This document shows, in pieces, positions 32,077-43,757 of a stretch of DNA of 64,000 bases. Each line of letters begins with the position of its first letter. The stretch's first letter is position 1. A model generated the notes under the pieces. That model saw nothing but the letters and a program-made list of their open reading frames with translations. It was not told where the DNA came from and ran no database searches. The stretch comes from Deinandra increscens subsp. villosa (taxonomy: Eukaryota; Streptophyta; Magnoliopsida; Asterales; Asteraceae): the NCBI GenBank assembly GCA_039602395.1, contig JBCNJP010000013.1:22581254-22645253 (forward strand), in the 5' to 3' direction. The position numbers and the translations under genes are program-made.

Positions 32077-32140
32077 TGTTTTGGTCAAAAACTGCCTAAG
32101 CAATTAGTTGATCAAACTTTGTAAGTGAGGTAGAGTGTTT
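32077..32140 (-). repeat. E3 5' LTR, start of the copy cut by the gap
   Basis: TGTTTTGGTCAAAAAC and a later GTGAGGTAGAGTG match the left edges of the LTRs at 12206 and 24767 (for example TTTTGGTCAAAAA at 12208-12220). The rest falls in the N-run. Confidence 0.6.
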
Positions 32141-32640
32141 NNNNNNNNNNNNNNNNNNNNNNNNNNNNNNNNNNNNNNNNNNNNNNNNNNNNNNNNNNNN
32201 NNNNNNNNNNNNNNNNNNNNNNNNNNNNNNNNNNNNNNNNNNNNNNNNNNNNNNNNNNNNNNNNNNNNNNNNNNNNNNNNNNNNNNNNNNNNNNNNNNNN
32301 NNNNNNNNNNNNNNNNNNNNNNNNNNNNNNNNNNNNNNNNNNNNNNNNNNNNNNNNNNNNNNNNNNNNNNNNNNNNNNNNNNNNNNNNNNNNNNNNNNNN
32401 NNNNNNNNNNNNNNNNNNNNNNNNNNNNNNNNNNNNNNNNNNNNNNNNNNNNNNNNNNNNNNNNNNNNNNNNNNNNNNNNNNNNNNNNNNNNNNNNNNNN
32501 NNNNNNNNNNNNNNNNNNNNNNNNNNNNNNNNNNNNNNNNNNNNNNNNNNNNNNNNNNNNNNNNNNNNNNNNNNNNNNNNNNNNNNNNNNNNNNNNNNNN
32601 NNNNNNNNNNNNNNNNNNNNNNNNNNNNNNNNNNNNNNNN
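32141..32640. other. Assembly gap, 500 N
   Basis: Exactly 500 N inside the E3 5' LTR. Gaps in LTRs are common because repeats collapse. The true length is unknown. Confidence 0.95.
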
Positions 32641-32777
32641 TAGGTGAAAAATGAAAAAATCATATATATGAGGGATGTCGTATTTCTAAAACATGTTCTA
32701 GGTTTATGTTGAGACCATGTCAAATTAATCGCCTTGAGTCGTTATGGATCTTCTTCGGGTCGTCAATCGAAGATACT

Positions 32778-33217
32778 TGTAAGGATTGATTTAATCCCTC
32801 ACGCGATATTAAAGTCTGCTAATCATCGTGCGGAATCCGGTGATTAGAGATGATTCAAGAACAAACAAATAATCACTAACAAAAGTATGGAAAACAATAA
32901 TGAAACACAAACCGTAATAAGAATGCTTGTAGAATTCGATTGCCAATCACCTTACAAAAGTTGAAATTCTCAAGGAGAATTTCGATACACTTGAACTCAC
33001 AAGAACACCCAAGAAGCAACCCTAAACAAGACATCTAACACTTCCGTATATAGTGCAAACTAGACTTGTTAAACACGTTAGAAAATTCGGCCTACATGGC
33101 CCTAATTCGACCGGACCCAAAAACCCATATAAACCCACACACTAATTAGCCCAATTACATTTATAATAGCCCACAAGAATTTCTAATGAAAAAGCCTTAC
33201 AAATTAGGGTCTCTACA
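32778..33217 (-). repeat. D 3' LTR
   Basis: 440 bp. On the minus strand it starts TGTAGAGACCC directly after AGGGGAAGAT and ends AATCCTTACA. About 240 bp match the right LTR at 47194-47436. A TATATA run at about 33049-33055 may be its TATA box. Confidence 0.85.
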
Positions 33218-33249
33218 ATCTTCCCCTAGGCTTTAGCATTAGACAGCTT

Positions 33250-36210
33250 TCACATTCTGAACTTCTTGTACACCTGCATAGTAGACGGATCATACCATAG
33301 CTCCTCTTCAACAATTGTTTTCACTACTCGAGTATAGCACTTGGCGTATTCTTTAGTTTCTTTAGAGCTCTTAATTTGATGCTTGTACAACACCAATATG
33401 TCCTTCTTATAAAAACCTAAACAGATCGTGAACTTCCATTACACTCATTGTCTTTGACTTACAAATTATTTTTTGCTTCTCTAGAATAATCACTGTACGC
33501 CCAAGTCTTGAAGTCATCTAAACATCCTTCAAGATGCTTCATCGGTAGAGGAATGGTTTTAGTTTTCTCTTTTGGTGGATACAATGTGTTAGTGAAATTC
33601 TTCTTTCCATCCAGCTTAAACACACACCTGTATTTCTTCGTGTAGGAAATATTCTGCGGAAAATACTCAAACCTCTTGAATTTACTAAGCACAACATTCC
33701 TCAACTTCTTGTAAAAGTGCTCAGCATAGTCATTTCTTGAAGGGTTGGAGAATGCTGCCTTGTAAAGCATCGTCAGATCCATAGTCGTCCTGGAGTAGAA
33801 TTGAGTCCATCATTTGTAATATTCCAATGGATACTGACCTTTCCTTCGAATAACAAACATATTATTTTCTCCATCGAACATCCAGGACTTAACGTCTGAA
33901 GAATTCCTTGTTTATCATGATAATGCTCACCTAGCTGAATCATGTACCTCTTAGGGTGATGAGCAAACGTCTGGGCCTCCCAACCCCCATCAAACTCAGA
34001 AGATGGTACAGTCATGTAATCTCTATCTATTGCATCCTTGTATTCATCAGTACCTTCAGGCATCACTGGACCAGATGCATCAGGAATATCAGCTTCAAAG
34101 TCAAAAATTGGTGATTGTAAGGAATCACTTGCTCCAGAACTGCCTTCTTTATTTCCTGGATCTTCCTTCTCATCTCTCTTTGTGATTGACTTGCTTGAGT
34201 TGGCTGAATTAAGCTGTCTGATCAGCTTGTGTAACTCTCTAAACTGCCTTGAGAATTCTCTGTTTATCTTTTTTCTGATTCTCCAACTCAGTATTGTGAA
34301 CCTTTTGTATATCGATTAAATATCCAATAATTTCACTCTGGGCTGTATTCTAAGCTTTTAATTCTGCTATTTCTGCTCTGAGCTCTCTTTCAAGTCTGAA
34401 CTCTACGGTTTCTAAAGCTTTCCCTTTGTCTTGGGTTGTGGGTTATGTGGATGATGATTAACCAGCACTAGTGCTGGTAGATGGAGGCACTCGGGGGTCC
34501 AATCGTTTCCTTCTTGGGTTGTTTAGGGCTTCAGTCAGGTGTTGCGTGGCAATCTTTACCTTTTCAGTCAGATCATCAGTAACAAAAGCTACCGAGGGGA
34601 GGATCCTCTGTGGATTTCCACTTTCTTGATAGTGGCATCTCAACACTCTCAGTCTCTGCTTCCTCAACTTCTATGTCATCAAGATAAGAATCATAATTGA
34701 TATTTTCACTATCATCAAACTGTAGAGCTCCAAAATTGCACATCTTCTAGATCAAAATCTTCCCAATCAGAACTATCTGAAATTTCAGTGACAGGCTTCT
34801 GAGAGGCAGGCACATTATGTTCTTCTTCAACAACAACATTCCTTTGAACAGGAACCTTCTCTCTTACTATCTCAGCAAACTCTCCAAACTTGTCTCCAAA
34901 CGGCACTTTATCAGATAACTTTCTCTTGGGGTTTTTCATAGGAAAAACCTCAATCCCTATGGGCTTAGTGTCATGTGTATCATTTGACTTCCTCAAGTTT
35001 GGATACCAGGAATCCAGAGACAGTTGTATGAACCTTGGGACTGTAGCAAATTTCTTCTCCCTTATCGCTACAGCTTTGACATCTTCTAAGATCATTCTGG
35101 ACTAGTTGAATCTAACACCTCTAACCAGTGACACCATTGCATAAGTGTGCACCTGGTTTAGCTGATCTGTTGAGCTCTCCTTAGCAATGATGCATTTCTA
35201 CAAGTAGTGAGCCAGCATTCTCCAATAAGGTGGAATAAGAGCCTTCATAGTCGGGGGTGACACTGTATGGTATCCCATCTGCTTCAAACACTTGGTAACC
35301 ACTTCTTTATCCAAAGGCATACGATCATCAGCAACATCTTTCAGTCTAAGAACAAGTCTAAAATTTCCTTCAGTCAATACCACAGTTGTTCCTTGTATCT
35401 TAGCAATGATCTGCTTTCCATCATTAGAAATAAACATTGTCTTCCAGAATTTCTGTTGCATTCTTTTGCAAATAACAGGATTGGAAGTAAGAGCATAGTG
35501 TAGACAACATTTCTTCAATCCTTCAATCATGGACTTGTATTTTTCCTTGTACTCAGTAGGTGGATCCAGCAAGTATGCAACAGTGTTATGATCCTTGATA
35601 AATTCTAAATCCCTGCATTCACAAACACAAATAAAATCCAAAACAAACATAAATTCATCGGTCATAAGCATTTTCTCAAAAAACAGGCAGCATAACGGCT
35701 TAAAACTAGAAGAAAACCTATTTGAAACACATCATCAGGTACCTTTCCGATCGTAAACTAGGTTTTCGATCAAAAAGCATCTATCCGATCAAAAAGCAGT
35801 AGGTGACCGAGAGCACAGATCGAAATGTATGAGTCTCGAGCGAAAAGTATTACACTCGATCGAAAAGTCTTTAACTTCGATCGAAAAGCATAGCTTTCGA
35901 TCGGAAAGCTTAGTTTTCGACCGAGAAGACCCAGTTCATCAGTAGCCCATGATTGAAAAGATCTGGGGTCAGATCGAAAAGCTTCTCAACCTGACCGTAA
36001 AGCCCCTAGCTTGATCGAAAGTATCATCTTCCTCCTTTTGAACCTGCAACTCAATCAAACAACCAACTTTCGAATGTTTAAACAATTAAAAACAGCCCCA
36101 AACCCCTTTAATCACAGTTTTTCACCCGTCCCAACCAAAAAACTCAAGAAAAATTGCACATACTCGTGACGGTCTTGTGGGGGTCTAGCCGCACGCTTCA
36201 ATCGGGGAGC
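33250..36210 (-). pseudogene. D extra ORF between pol and 3' LTR (env-position ORF, function unknown)
   Basis: Exon 1 starts at the ATG near 36210 (MAPRLKRAARPPQDRH) and ends at a GTATGT donor near 36163. The acceptor TTTGTGAATGCAG lies near 35612. Exon 2 begins DLEFIKDHNTVAYLLDPP and has FWKTMFISNDGKQIIAKIQG, an acidic SDSSDWEDFDLED stretch, a coiled-coil-like part and FYKKLRNVVLSKFKRFEYFPQN. It ends VYKKFRM at TGA 33252-33250, just before the polypurine tract. Several stops and shifts break it. The position matches the env-like ORF of SIRE-type elements, but I see no clear signal peptide or fusion segment, so I do not call it an envelope. Confidence 0.6.
35748..36025 (-). repeat. GATCGAAAAG degenerate repeat in the intron of the D extra ORF
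   Basis: About 12 copies of a 10-base core (plus GATCGAAAAG, with GATCAAAAAG, GAGCGAAAAG, GACCGAGAAG and similar variants), roughly 15-30 bases apart, lie inside the proposed intron. All are in one orientation. Confidence 0.75.
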
Positions 36211-36530
36211 CATTGCTCAAAATCAACACTGGGATACTGTTTATTGAAGGATTCGAACTAGAAAGGTGGTGTCGGATGGTGTTTTCGGTGGCGGATGTTG
36301 GCGGATCGGAGATGGGACAGTGGCAGCGGTGACGAGGGTAATGGGGGGGGTGTTCGGGTGACGGTTTTCGATGAGGGAGGTGGTGGTGAGGTCCCAAGGT
36401 GATGGCGATGACTGTGGTGGAGTGCGACGGTGGTGGCAGCCGGTGGAGGTGAGTGGCGGTGATGAAGGTGGGTGTTAGGGTTTAGTGGAGAGAGAAAAGG
36501 AGATGGTAAGTGATGATGGGGGGGGGGGGG
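36211..36530 (-). promoter_or_regulatory. GC-rich leader upstream of the D extra ORF
   Basis: On the minus strand this is a C/A-rich, G-poor stretch with a C-run at about 36518-36531, followed by ACCATC and CCACC words, then the ATG. It resembles a 5' untranslated leader rather than coding sequence. ORFs through it are low-complexity His/Pro. Confidence 0.35.
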
Positions 36531-37524
36531 GGAATCTCTCCCTTTTGTTTATTTTTAAAAAAAACTTTCATACCACCCCTTGCACTATTGAGAACATGAC
36601 AATTTGACACAAACCTTTGTCAAACACATTTTTTCCAACAAATCTCCATTTTGTCAAGTTTAAAAAAAACTTCCCCTGAACACAAGCCCGTGAGTTTCAT
36701 GTCTGACAACTAAAGTGACAATTAAAATAAAAACTGGAATAAATAACAGAAATAAAAAGAAAATAAATAACATAAATAAATAAAAAAAACTTAACAACCT
36801 GAGTTTTGAGTGAGAAGGCATATGAGGGATCATACCAGATCTTCTGTGACTGATGAACCCTTTTCAGCTTCAGTTACTTCGCGTGTTCAGGCGATTGCCG
36901 GTATTTTGGTCCCTTTTTTAAACTCGTGCCGCTTTCGCTTACTCAGGAAGTTTCATCACATAGTTTATATTTTAGGGTTTATTAATTATGAACATCTATC
37001 TAGGTCACACACATAAGTCCTAGGTATACTTTGTTCATTCTATCAAGTATACCTGGTTTCCCTACAACCTTTTTCACGACACTTTCCTTAAGCCTAACAC
37101 CATGCTCCAGACTAGGTTGAGAAAAGAAAGAATAGATCACGGAGATTTTTTGGTAATAATATACAAAGTCAGCTGAAATTTTTGAGACACTTTTAATAAT
37201 GCTCTCATCAGTGACACAGGCTGAGGGTTTTGGACTCTTGAGGGTTTCTTTTAGTTGTGCACATTGGCATCTTTTGGGTTTATAATGTATGTACAGTGTG
37301 ATCTTAGATGTACGTGGATCAGGGAGGTTCCAGGTCTCTGCTACCGCAGAACAGAGGAGTACTGACTCACGTACAACATTCACAGGTCATTGCTCACGCA
37401 AAGCAGGGGGAATGGGATTTTTGAGCATGACATCAGCACTCAGAACCGGGCGTGTGTCTCAGGATTCCTAGTACGCAGTCAAATAGAAATTGTACTAACC
37501 TAAGTGTGTGTTTCCTATCAAGCA
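36531..37524. other. Unassigned part of D where reverse transcriptase would be expected
   Basis: About 1 kb. On either strand I find no reverse transcriptase or RNase H motif. A minus-strand open stretch (37383-37000, 127 codons) has no recognisable domain. The RT-RH region seems deleted or replaced. Confidence 0.45.
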
Positions 37525-38233
37525 TCATACGTTATCTTCAAGTGTTGTGACAAACCATACCTTTTGATTGACTGACAGCAGAAATTTTGTAATGGAATGA
37601 GTTATTGAAGGTCCTGAGATTGTGTCATCAAATAGTTCTTCAGCTAATACCGGGTCCAATCCAAATGGAAGAAAGAATTGATTGTAGTCAAAAGCTTGCG
37701 CAGGACCCTTTCCACCATCCAAGGGATTTTCTTCAAGTCAATCCACATTGGTAGACTCCATTACAATACCGGTCGTTTTGTTGAACACCCCGTAGGCTGA
37801 GCTGGCAGAGTGACCTACAAAATAACACTCATTAGATTTAGCAGAAAATTTTGGTAAATCAGTATTTAGTAAAACAATGCAAAGACATCTAAAAGCCCGA
37901 AGATGCCCAATTCTGGGCTTGTCATGGTAGATCAATTCATAAGGAGTCTTCTGGTTTCGTTTGTTGATGAGAACCCTGTTTTGGACGTAACAAGCTGTGT
38001 TAATTGCCTCTGCCCAAAACATGGTAGGCAGCTTAGAATCACACAACATAGTACGGGCAGCTTCAAGTAGAGTTCTGTTGTGTCGTTCTGCTGAGGAGTG
38101 TAGGGAGCACTTTACTGATGTTCAATTCCTTTCTCATTGCAGAATTCATCAATGATACGATTCTTGAATTCCGTCACGTTGTCACTCCTGATGGACTTCA
38201 CCTTCAGGTTTAACTTATTTTCAATAAGCTTGA
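37525..38233 (-). pseudogene. D integrase, C-terminal part and linker
   Basis: From 38233: KLNLKVKSIRSDN with the second catalytic Asp (Gly after DN replaced by Val), FKNRIIDEFC, then a premature stop and a deletion just before ERHNRTLLEAARTML, which carries the Glu. MFWAEAINTACYVQN, NKRNQKTPYEL and ECYFVGHSASSAYGVF follow. An acidic linker (37722-37525) ends near NQK, where similarity stops. Homologous to H 3018-3440. Confidence 0.8.
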
Positions 38234-39158
38234 TGTCAGGACTGATTTCACATCAAGAATCCCGATCTTGAGCGAGAACGAGGGTCTAATTCGAAAACCC
38301 GAGAGACGATTATGAAGAAGAATCTAGGAAATCATACAAGAAAGATGATGATCAAAGTCGAATAATTTCATTAGTTGAATGATTACAACAACGAAATCAT
38401 GACAAACACTCTCTAATCGAAATCCATGACTCACTCTTCTCTCTCTCTAGAATGGAAGATCACACCACTCTACAAGGTTTCATCATCTCCACACTCAGAG
38501 ACTCTTCTTGTAATGGGGCACCCTCACTATATATATAGTGAGGGTGACTAACAAGTGAAAAACATAATAACTAAACAAAATACAGATAAATGAAATAAAC
38601 ATAAATATTAATTAAATCAAAGTTCATTTAATTAATCCGAAGCTTGACTCGCTCGAACCGATCTTTCGTTGACTTTTACGTTGACCGTTGACCCGAACAG
38701 TTGACTTTTCCAGAAAACGGTCTTCCGTCCAATCTGCAAGCCTCGATCATCATAACCCACGTCTCTGAATCATTTCACATGAATCCTTCATTCGAATGCT
38801 TCGGTAAACAGATTTGATGGCGTCAGTCACATAGATTTTTGGTTACAACATATTCCCCCTTGACTATATATATAGTGAGGTTGCCCCATTACAATAAGAG
38901 TCTATGAGTGTGGAGATAATGATCTTTTGAGTGTGTGAGCTACACTTCTAGAGAGAGAGAGAGTGAGTTATGGATTTCTAGAGAGAGATTATGTGTTTGT
39001 CATGATTTCGTTGTTGTAATCATTCGACTAGTTCATTATCTTTCTTGGGTTTGATTATCCTAGATTCATCTCCATCTTCATCGTCTCTCGGGGTTTTCGA
39101 ATCTGATCTTCGTTCTTGCTCACGATCGGGATTCTTGACATGAAAATCGGTCCTTACA
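38234..39158. mobile_element. F: 925-bp inverted-repeat LTR-derived insertion
   Basis: A perfect 5-bp duplication CTTGA flanks it (38229-38233 and 39159-39163) and it interrupts the D integrase cleanly. The ends are inverted copies: plus TGTCAGGACTGATTTCA and, from the right end on minus, TGTAAGGACCGATTTTCA. The arms are about 310 bp (38234-38545) and 297 bp (38862-39158). Both carry a TATATATA promoter-like core (38531-38539 and about 38865-38873). The spacer (38546-38861) looks like a U3 with a polypurine-like AAGGGGGAATA before TGTTGTAACC on minus. Both outer ends therefore look like LTR 3' (U5) ends, which is abnormal. No ORF. Confidence 0.7.
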
Positions 39159-40060
39159 CTTGAGGAATGCAATTAATATACCTGCAACGTCACTTTTCCT
39201 TAGAAAAAAGAACATCCACGTGAAACGAGAAAAATCATCAGTAATAACTAAGCAAAATGCACATCGGTTAAGGCTTAACATACTGACTGGACCAAAAAGG
39301 TCCATGTGAAGCAGCTCCAGTACAGATGAGATTCTATTGAACACCTTTGGCTTGTGTGGGCGTTTTTGCTGCTTCCCCTTAGCACATGCCACATATTTCT
39401 CCTTGAGCACAAATTCTTTGATTGGAAGGTCTTTAACAAGCCCTCCTCTTGTGAGTCGATTCAGATTCTTCAGAAATATGTGCCCCAACCGCCTATGCCA
39501 CAACTGAGCATGATTCTTAGCTATTTTGGAGAGGAGACATGCCACCTCAGTTGTGGGGGGGGGGGGGGGGGGTTCTGCATGTTGAGAACATAGGAGTTGC
39601 AGTATCTTGGTGTGCGCATTAACACCCAATCGTTAGGAATGGAATACCTAAGTTTGAGAATCATACATTCCTTGTTACTGAAAAGCACTGGGTACTCCCT
39701 GTCACAGATTTGTGAAACACTTAACAAGTTATGTTTCAACTTCTCTACATAGTTGACGTCATGGAAGCTGAGACATCCATTTCTGACTATTCCTTTCTGA
39801 CTGATATATCCTCCAACTCCTCCTGCGAACGATTCATATCCTCCATCAAATTGCTCCAAGTCTTGTAGTAGAGATATGTCGCCCGTCATATGCCGGGAAC
39901 AACCACTTTCAACATACCAAAGGTTGTTAACAGTCCTCCTTGGCTGTCCCTGCACTCAAAGGAGATTAGTTAGTTTTTGGTACCCGGGCCTTAATGAGTC
40001 TGGGTGAAGGTTGGTCAGTTTTAGCTAGACTGAAAATGTCCTTTGGGTTGACTTTTTCGG
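39159..40060 (-). pseudogene. D protease, GAG-pre-integrase and integrase N-terminal part
   Basis: The protease box reads WYVESGCSRHMTG: the catalytic Asp of the usual DSG triad is Glu. NLLSVSQICD follows. A poly-G/C run at about 39553-39572 shifts the frame. The pre-integrase zinc region has WHRRLGH and ACAKGKQ, where the first Cys of the usual C-x2-C pair is replaced. MDLFGPV gives the first integrase Asp, then ITDDFSRFTWMFFFLRKSD. It ends at the F insertion after AFLK. The sequence right of 39955 joins the D gag across insertion B. Confidence 0.85.
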
Positions 40061-40419
40061 TGTTGATACATAATCTGTGCGTCATGTGAAGTATCTGAAC
40101 GAGACGATGTGAAGATTCAAGACAAGTTCAAGCTGCCGGCCGAACTAGGTCCGAACCTGAGGTTCGGACCCGCCGAACTTGGAGTTCGGACGAAGATCGG
40201 ATCAGACGTCTATATATAGAAACTTGTGCTTTGAATGTGAAGAAGACTGAGAGAGACTAGTTCTTAACTATGTGTTTCTGACAGTGTTTCTCTAGAGAGC
40301 TTCAGAGAGAGTTTTTAATTGAATCTATGTTGATTTCAATAAATCAAACTATTATTTACATCTCGTTTTCACTCTACGATCAAGCAAACCTTTAGTAAGA
40401 TCCGTCTTACGGTTTCTCA
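40061..40419 (+). repeat. 5' LTR of B
   Basis: It starts TGTTGATAC and ends TTTCTCA. Palindromes GTCCGAACCT/AGGTTCGGAC and CCGAACT/AGTTCGG lie at about 40149-40188. A TATATATA box lies at 40210-40217. Confidence 0.92.
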
Positions 40420-40421
40420 AT

Positions 40422-40433
40422 TGGTATCAGAGC
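40422..40433 (+). promoter_or_regulatory. Primer-binding site of B
   Basis: TGGTATCAGAGC, complementary to initiator Met tRNA, two bases after the LTR end, with the same spacing as in A. Confidence 0.92.
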
Positions 40434-40639
40434 AAATCCAGGTTGCTCTATTGCGTTTGCTTTGATTGTAGTTGTTTTCTTGATAAAACCGAGTTGTTTT
40501 TATTCAAAAACGAGTCAATCTTTGAGCTTTTCGAGTGATTTTCATTACGAAAACATTTCTATGGGTTTTACCTGAGTTCCTGTCAAAAATCTCGTCCAAA
40601 TTCTCTCAAAATCGTGAAAATTATGTCGAGAGTGTCTGA

Positions 40640-40880
40640 GTTCGTTCGTGGTTCGGAGTAACTGAAAAATAACCGCTCCGAACTCCCAGTTCGGAGAGAG
40701 TTCGGACGAAGATCGACCTTTCTTGTTTCGATGAGAATTCGAATTAGGATCGGAGGGAGTTCGGAGGAGTTCGGATACAAGTCCAAGTTCGGACTGTACA
40801 ATCTAGTTCGGACAAAGTTCGTAGCACGATCGGAGGTTCAGTAGAGTTCGGACGAAGTTCGGTGGGAGTTCGGACCAAGC
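40640..40880 (+). repeat. Leader repeat of B: about 10 copies of GTTCGG
   Basis: About ten GTTCGG(A/T) copies, most as AGTTCGGA, lie in one orientation within 240 bp between the primer-binding site and gag. The same motif forms the LTR palindromes of B. Confidence 0.85.
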
Positions 40881-40942
40881 TGAATTTTCAAATTCTCAAA
40901 ATGTATTAAATTGATGTTTTTGCTGAGCGTCATCGTCAGAAT

Positions 40943-43168
40943 GTGCCAAAGTTGATAAATCTAGAAGATTATCATGGTTGGGAAACAAATTTTAGAGATT
41001 ATGTTAATGATTTGGATAAAAAATTGTGGTTACCAATTACAAACAAACATAAGTATCCAACTTATGTTGATGGTGGTTTTAAGGAGATGCATAATTTTTC
41101 AAGTAAAGAACGGAAAGCGTATGATCAAAATGAAAGGGCTACTATACTTCTTATGTTAGCTTTGCCTATAACTCTTAAAAATCCAATCAGGAAGTTTCGA
41201 AAAGCAAAACTGATATGGGATTTTGTGAAGACACAGTGTGAGGAACATATGTCTAAGCTTTCTCTGAAAATAATTGACCAAGATTCGAAGTTTAAGGGAA
41301 TAATTGAAAAGTTAGAGAATATGGTAGGAAAGTTGATTGAAGAAAATATTTATTTGACAAAAGAAGTGGAGAATTGGAAAAGTAAAGTTTGTAATGATTT
41401 AGCTGCCAAAATTCAAAGGGATGTGTCTGCATCATGTGCAAATTGTTTGGAATTTGCTAGTATAAAGAAAGAATGGTTGAACGAGAAAAATTTGTTGGTT
41501 GAAGAATGCAATAAAGCTCAAGCTAAGGAAAAGGAAGCTGTTGAAGATTTTGATGCTTTATTTGAGAAATGTTATCCTCTTCAACAAAAATATGAAAAAG
41601 TAAGTAAAGCTGCTGTCGAAGTTGCCGATAGAGTAATTCAACTTCAAGAGGAACTTACAAAGTTGCGTGATGGAAATGGTGAGATTCAAAGTCAAAATAA
41701 CATTTTGAAACAGGATGTTATTTACTATAAGAAACAGGTGGAGAAGGTTACTGACGAAGTTCTGGAAGAGTGTCGCTTGAGAAAGTGTCATATCAGTGAT
41801 TATAACAAATTGTCTGACAAGTACATTGCTTCACAGAAAGAGCTATCGGAAGCTAATATGAAAATATCTGAACAAAAGATTGAGATGTTTGATTTGCAGC
41901 GAAGATTGAAAAATTGCAATCATTCACCGACTTTTCTGAATTATATGTATAAGCTGGAAAAAAGTGCGAAGAATGGTCAAGATGAATGTCTTCATCAAGT
42001 TCCTGCTCCAGTGGACATTGAAATGTCTGTTCCAGCTACATCATCTAGTGTTGAACATCATGATTATTCAAAGTTTGCTGATACCAGCTCAGGAAAGAAA
42101 ACCAAATTTAAATCAAAGAAGAATAAAAGGGAGATTGATTACCGCAAAGGGTTAAAGTTTGATTCCAAATCTACATTTCTTGAAAAAGAAAAGGTGTTTT
42201 ATGGAAATTCAGGAAATGTGAAAGTGTCAAAGTTTTCTGAGATTATGATAGATGATTCCTTGATTTCCGGGAAGAATGATCTGAAAGGAATCAAATCTGA
42301 ATTTACAAAACTTGCCAAACAAGGTCATAAGATATCTGTTCAAGATAAGTTTAAACAGAAAAATGGTGGTTTGGGATTTAAAGGAACATAAATACCGACT
42401 AAGGATTTCAACAAAAAGGAATTCAAAGCAAAGAAGATAAAGAAGCAGTGGGTGTTTTCAGATAAGAAGGCGCAATGTTGGAAGCAGAAAGTATCTTCAC
42501 CAGATGGAAAGACTTCTTCTGAAGAGTCTTCTTGTCTATCTGATGCTACACCACAAGGCGGTAACAATTCAGATTCATTTTATTCTGCTACTTCTAACAG
42601 GTTTTATCGTCAAGATAAATTCTTTGGTTATGGAGATGATTCTGATTTTTATGATTCTCCAAAATGTTTTCCAAAGTTTCATAAACCACAGAAATTTCAA
42701 CCTGTGTTTTCAAAAGTTTATGATGAATGTCTGACTGATCAGTTTGGAAAACCGATTTCTATCAATTCAACTAGTAAAAGACTTTGTTTTATTTGTCGTA
42801 AGAAAGGTCATTATGCAAATAATTTTCCTACGACGGCTAACAATTCATCATCAAATGCCAAACATACAAAGTATATTGATCTTGATGGCATTATTTTTAG
42901 TGAACCAATGCCCAATACTAAATTTTCATGGAAAAAGAAGTCCTTTTCAGAAAAATTGGGTAGTAGTTCTGATTGTCACTCATCAGTTGACGATGGTTCA
43001 CTAGAATTCATCAAACCAAAACAGGAATGGAGACCGAAAGTTGTCTCCACGGTCAACACAGATTTTGTTGAAGACACTGGACGACCTACCATCGTTAGGA
43101 ATGAGGGTCGGGGTCTTAAGAACTTACTATTTTCTAGTGTTTGCAGGTATTACAGGAAGACCTGTTAG
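40943..43168 (+). pseudogene. B gag: truncated UBN2-like part, coiled coil, zinc knuckle
   Basis: The frame has VPKLINLEDYHGWETNF and IWDFVKTQCEE, then jumps into a coiled coil, so the second half of the UBN2-like region and the first zinc knuckle are deleted. One nonsense TAA (42389-42391) lies in an otherwise continuous frame. The second knuckle reads CFICRKKGHYANNF, with the last Cys lost. The tail has EWRPKVV and DTGRP as in A ORF2. The likely original ATG near 40899 is followed by a TAA two codons later. This copy cannot make intact Gag. Confidence 0.75.
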
Positions 43169-43757
43169 TAATCGTGAGGTTGCTGACAATGAGATACTTG
43201 TGGTTTTAAGTTAAAATGCATCGTTTTTATCATTGAAAACCTGATTTTCAAAAACATTGTGTCATGTGTTGATCGATCATTTTTTATTTTTTGTTATTCA
43301 TTTTTCTTTCGTTCATATCTTTAGGGGGAGAAAATTTGAAAAATTCAACAAAATAGTATTTTTTTTTTTTTTTGAATTTTAGGGGAAGAAATTGGAAAAT
43401 ATAAAAGAAAATGATGAAAATTTGAGAAATTGATCCGACAAAAGCAAGAAATGATGGTACATCAGCATATACTTTTATCTGCCATGGATAGAGTAAGTCT
43501 AAAGGCTGTAGGTTCTTGTATACTCTGTGAATGTGCATGACTAATCTGATATCTGTAAGTAAAGATATAAACATAAAGCTTGCCTGATAATTTTTGGTTG
43601 TTTGCTTCTTGATGAATGCTATGTGATGATTCTGAAACAAAAGCTTCTTGATGAATGCTATGTGATGATTCTGAAACAAAAATAGAATAAAGAGATATCC
43701 TGATGAATGCATGTTTTCATTTTGAAAGATTTAAACTTGTTTGATTTTCTTTATTTT

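Noticed and set aside
32112..32723. ORFs spanning the second N-run
   Set aside because: Artefact of unknown bases; no real residues of interest.
33250..36210. Calling the D extra ORF an envelope gene
   Set aside because: Position fits, but no signal peptide, fusion segment or membrane anchor could be seen in the broken frames.
36185..36397. His/Pro-rich small protein
   Set aside because: Low-complexity translation of a C-rich leader; no start context or homolog known to me.
38234..39158. MITE or Mutator-like DNA transposon
   Set aside because: The duplication is 5 bp, not 9 or 2-3, the ends are TG...CA, and the arms carry LTR features (TATA core, polypurine-like tract).
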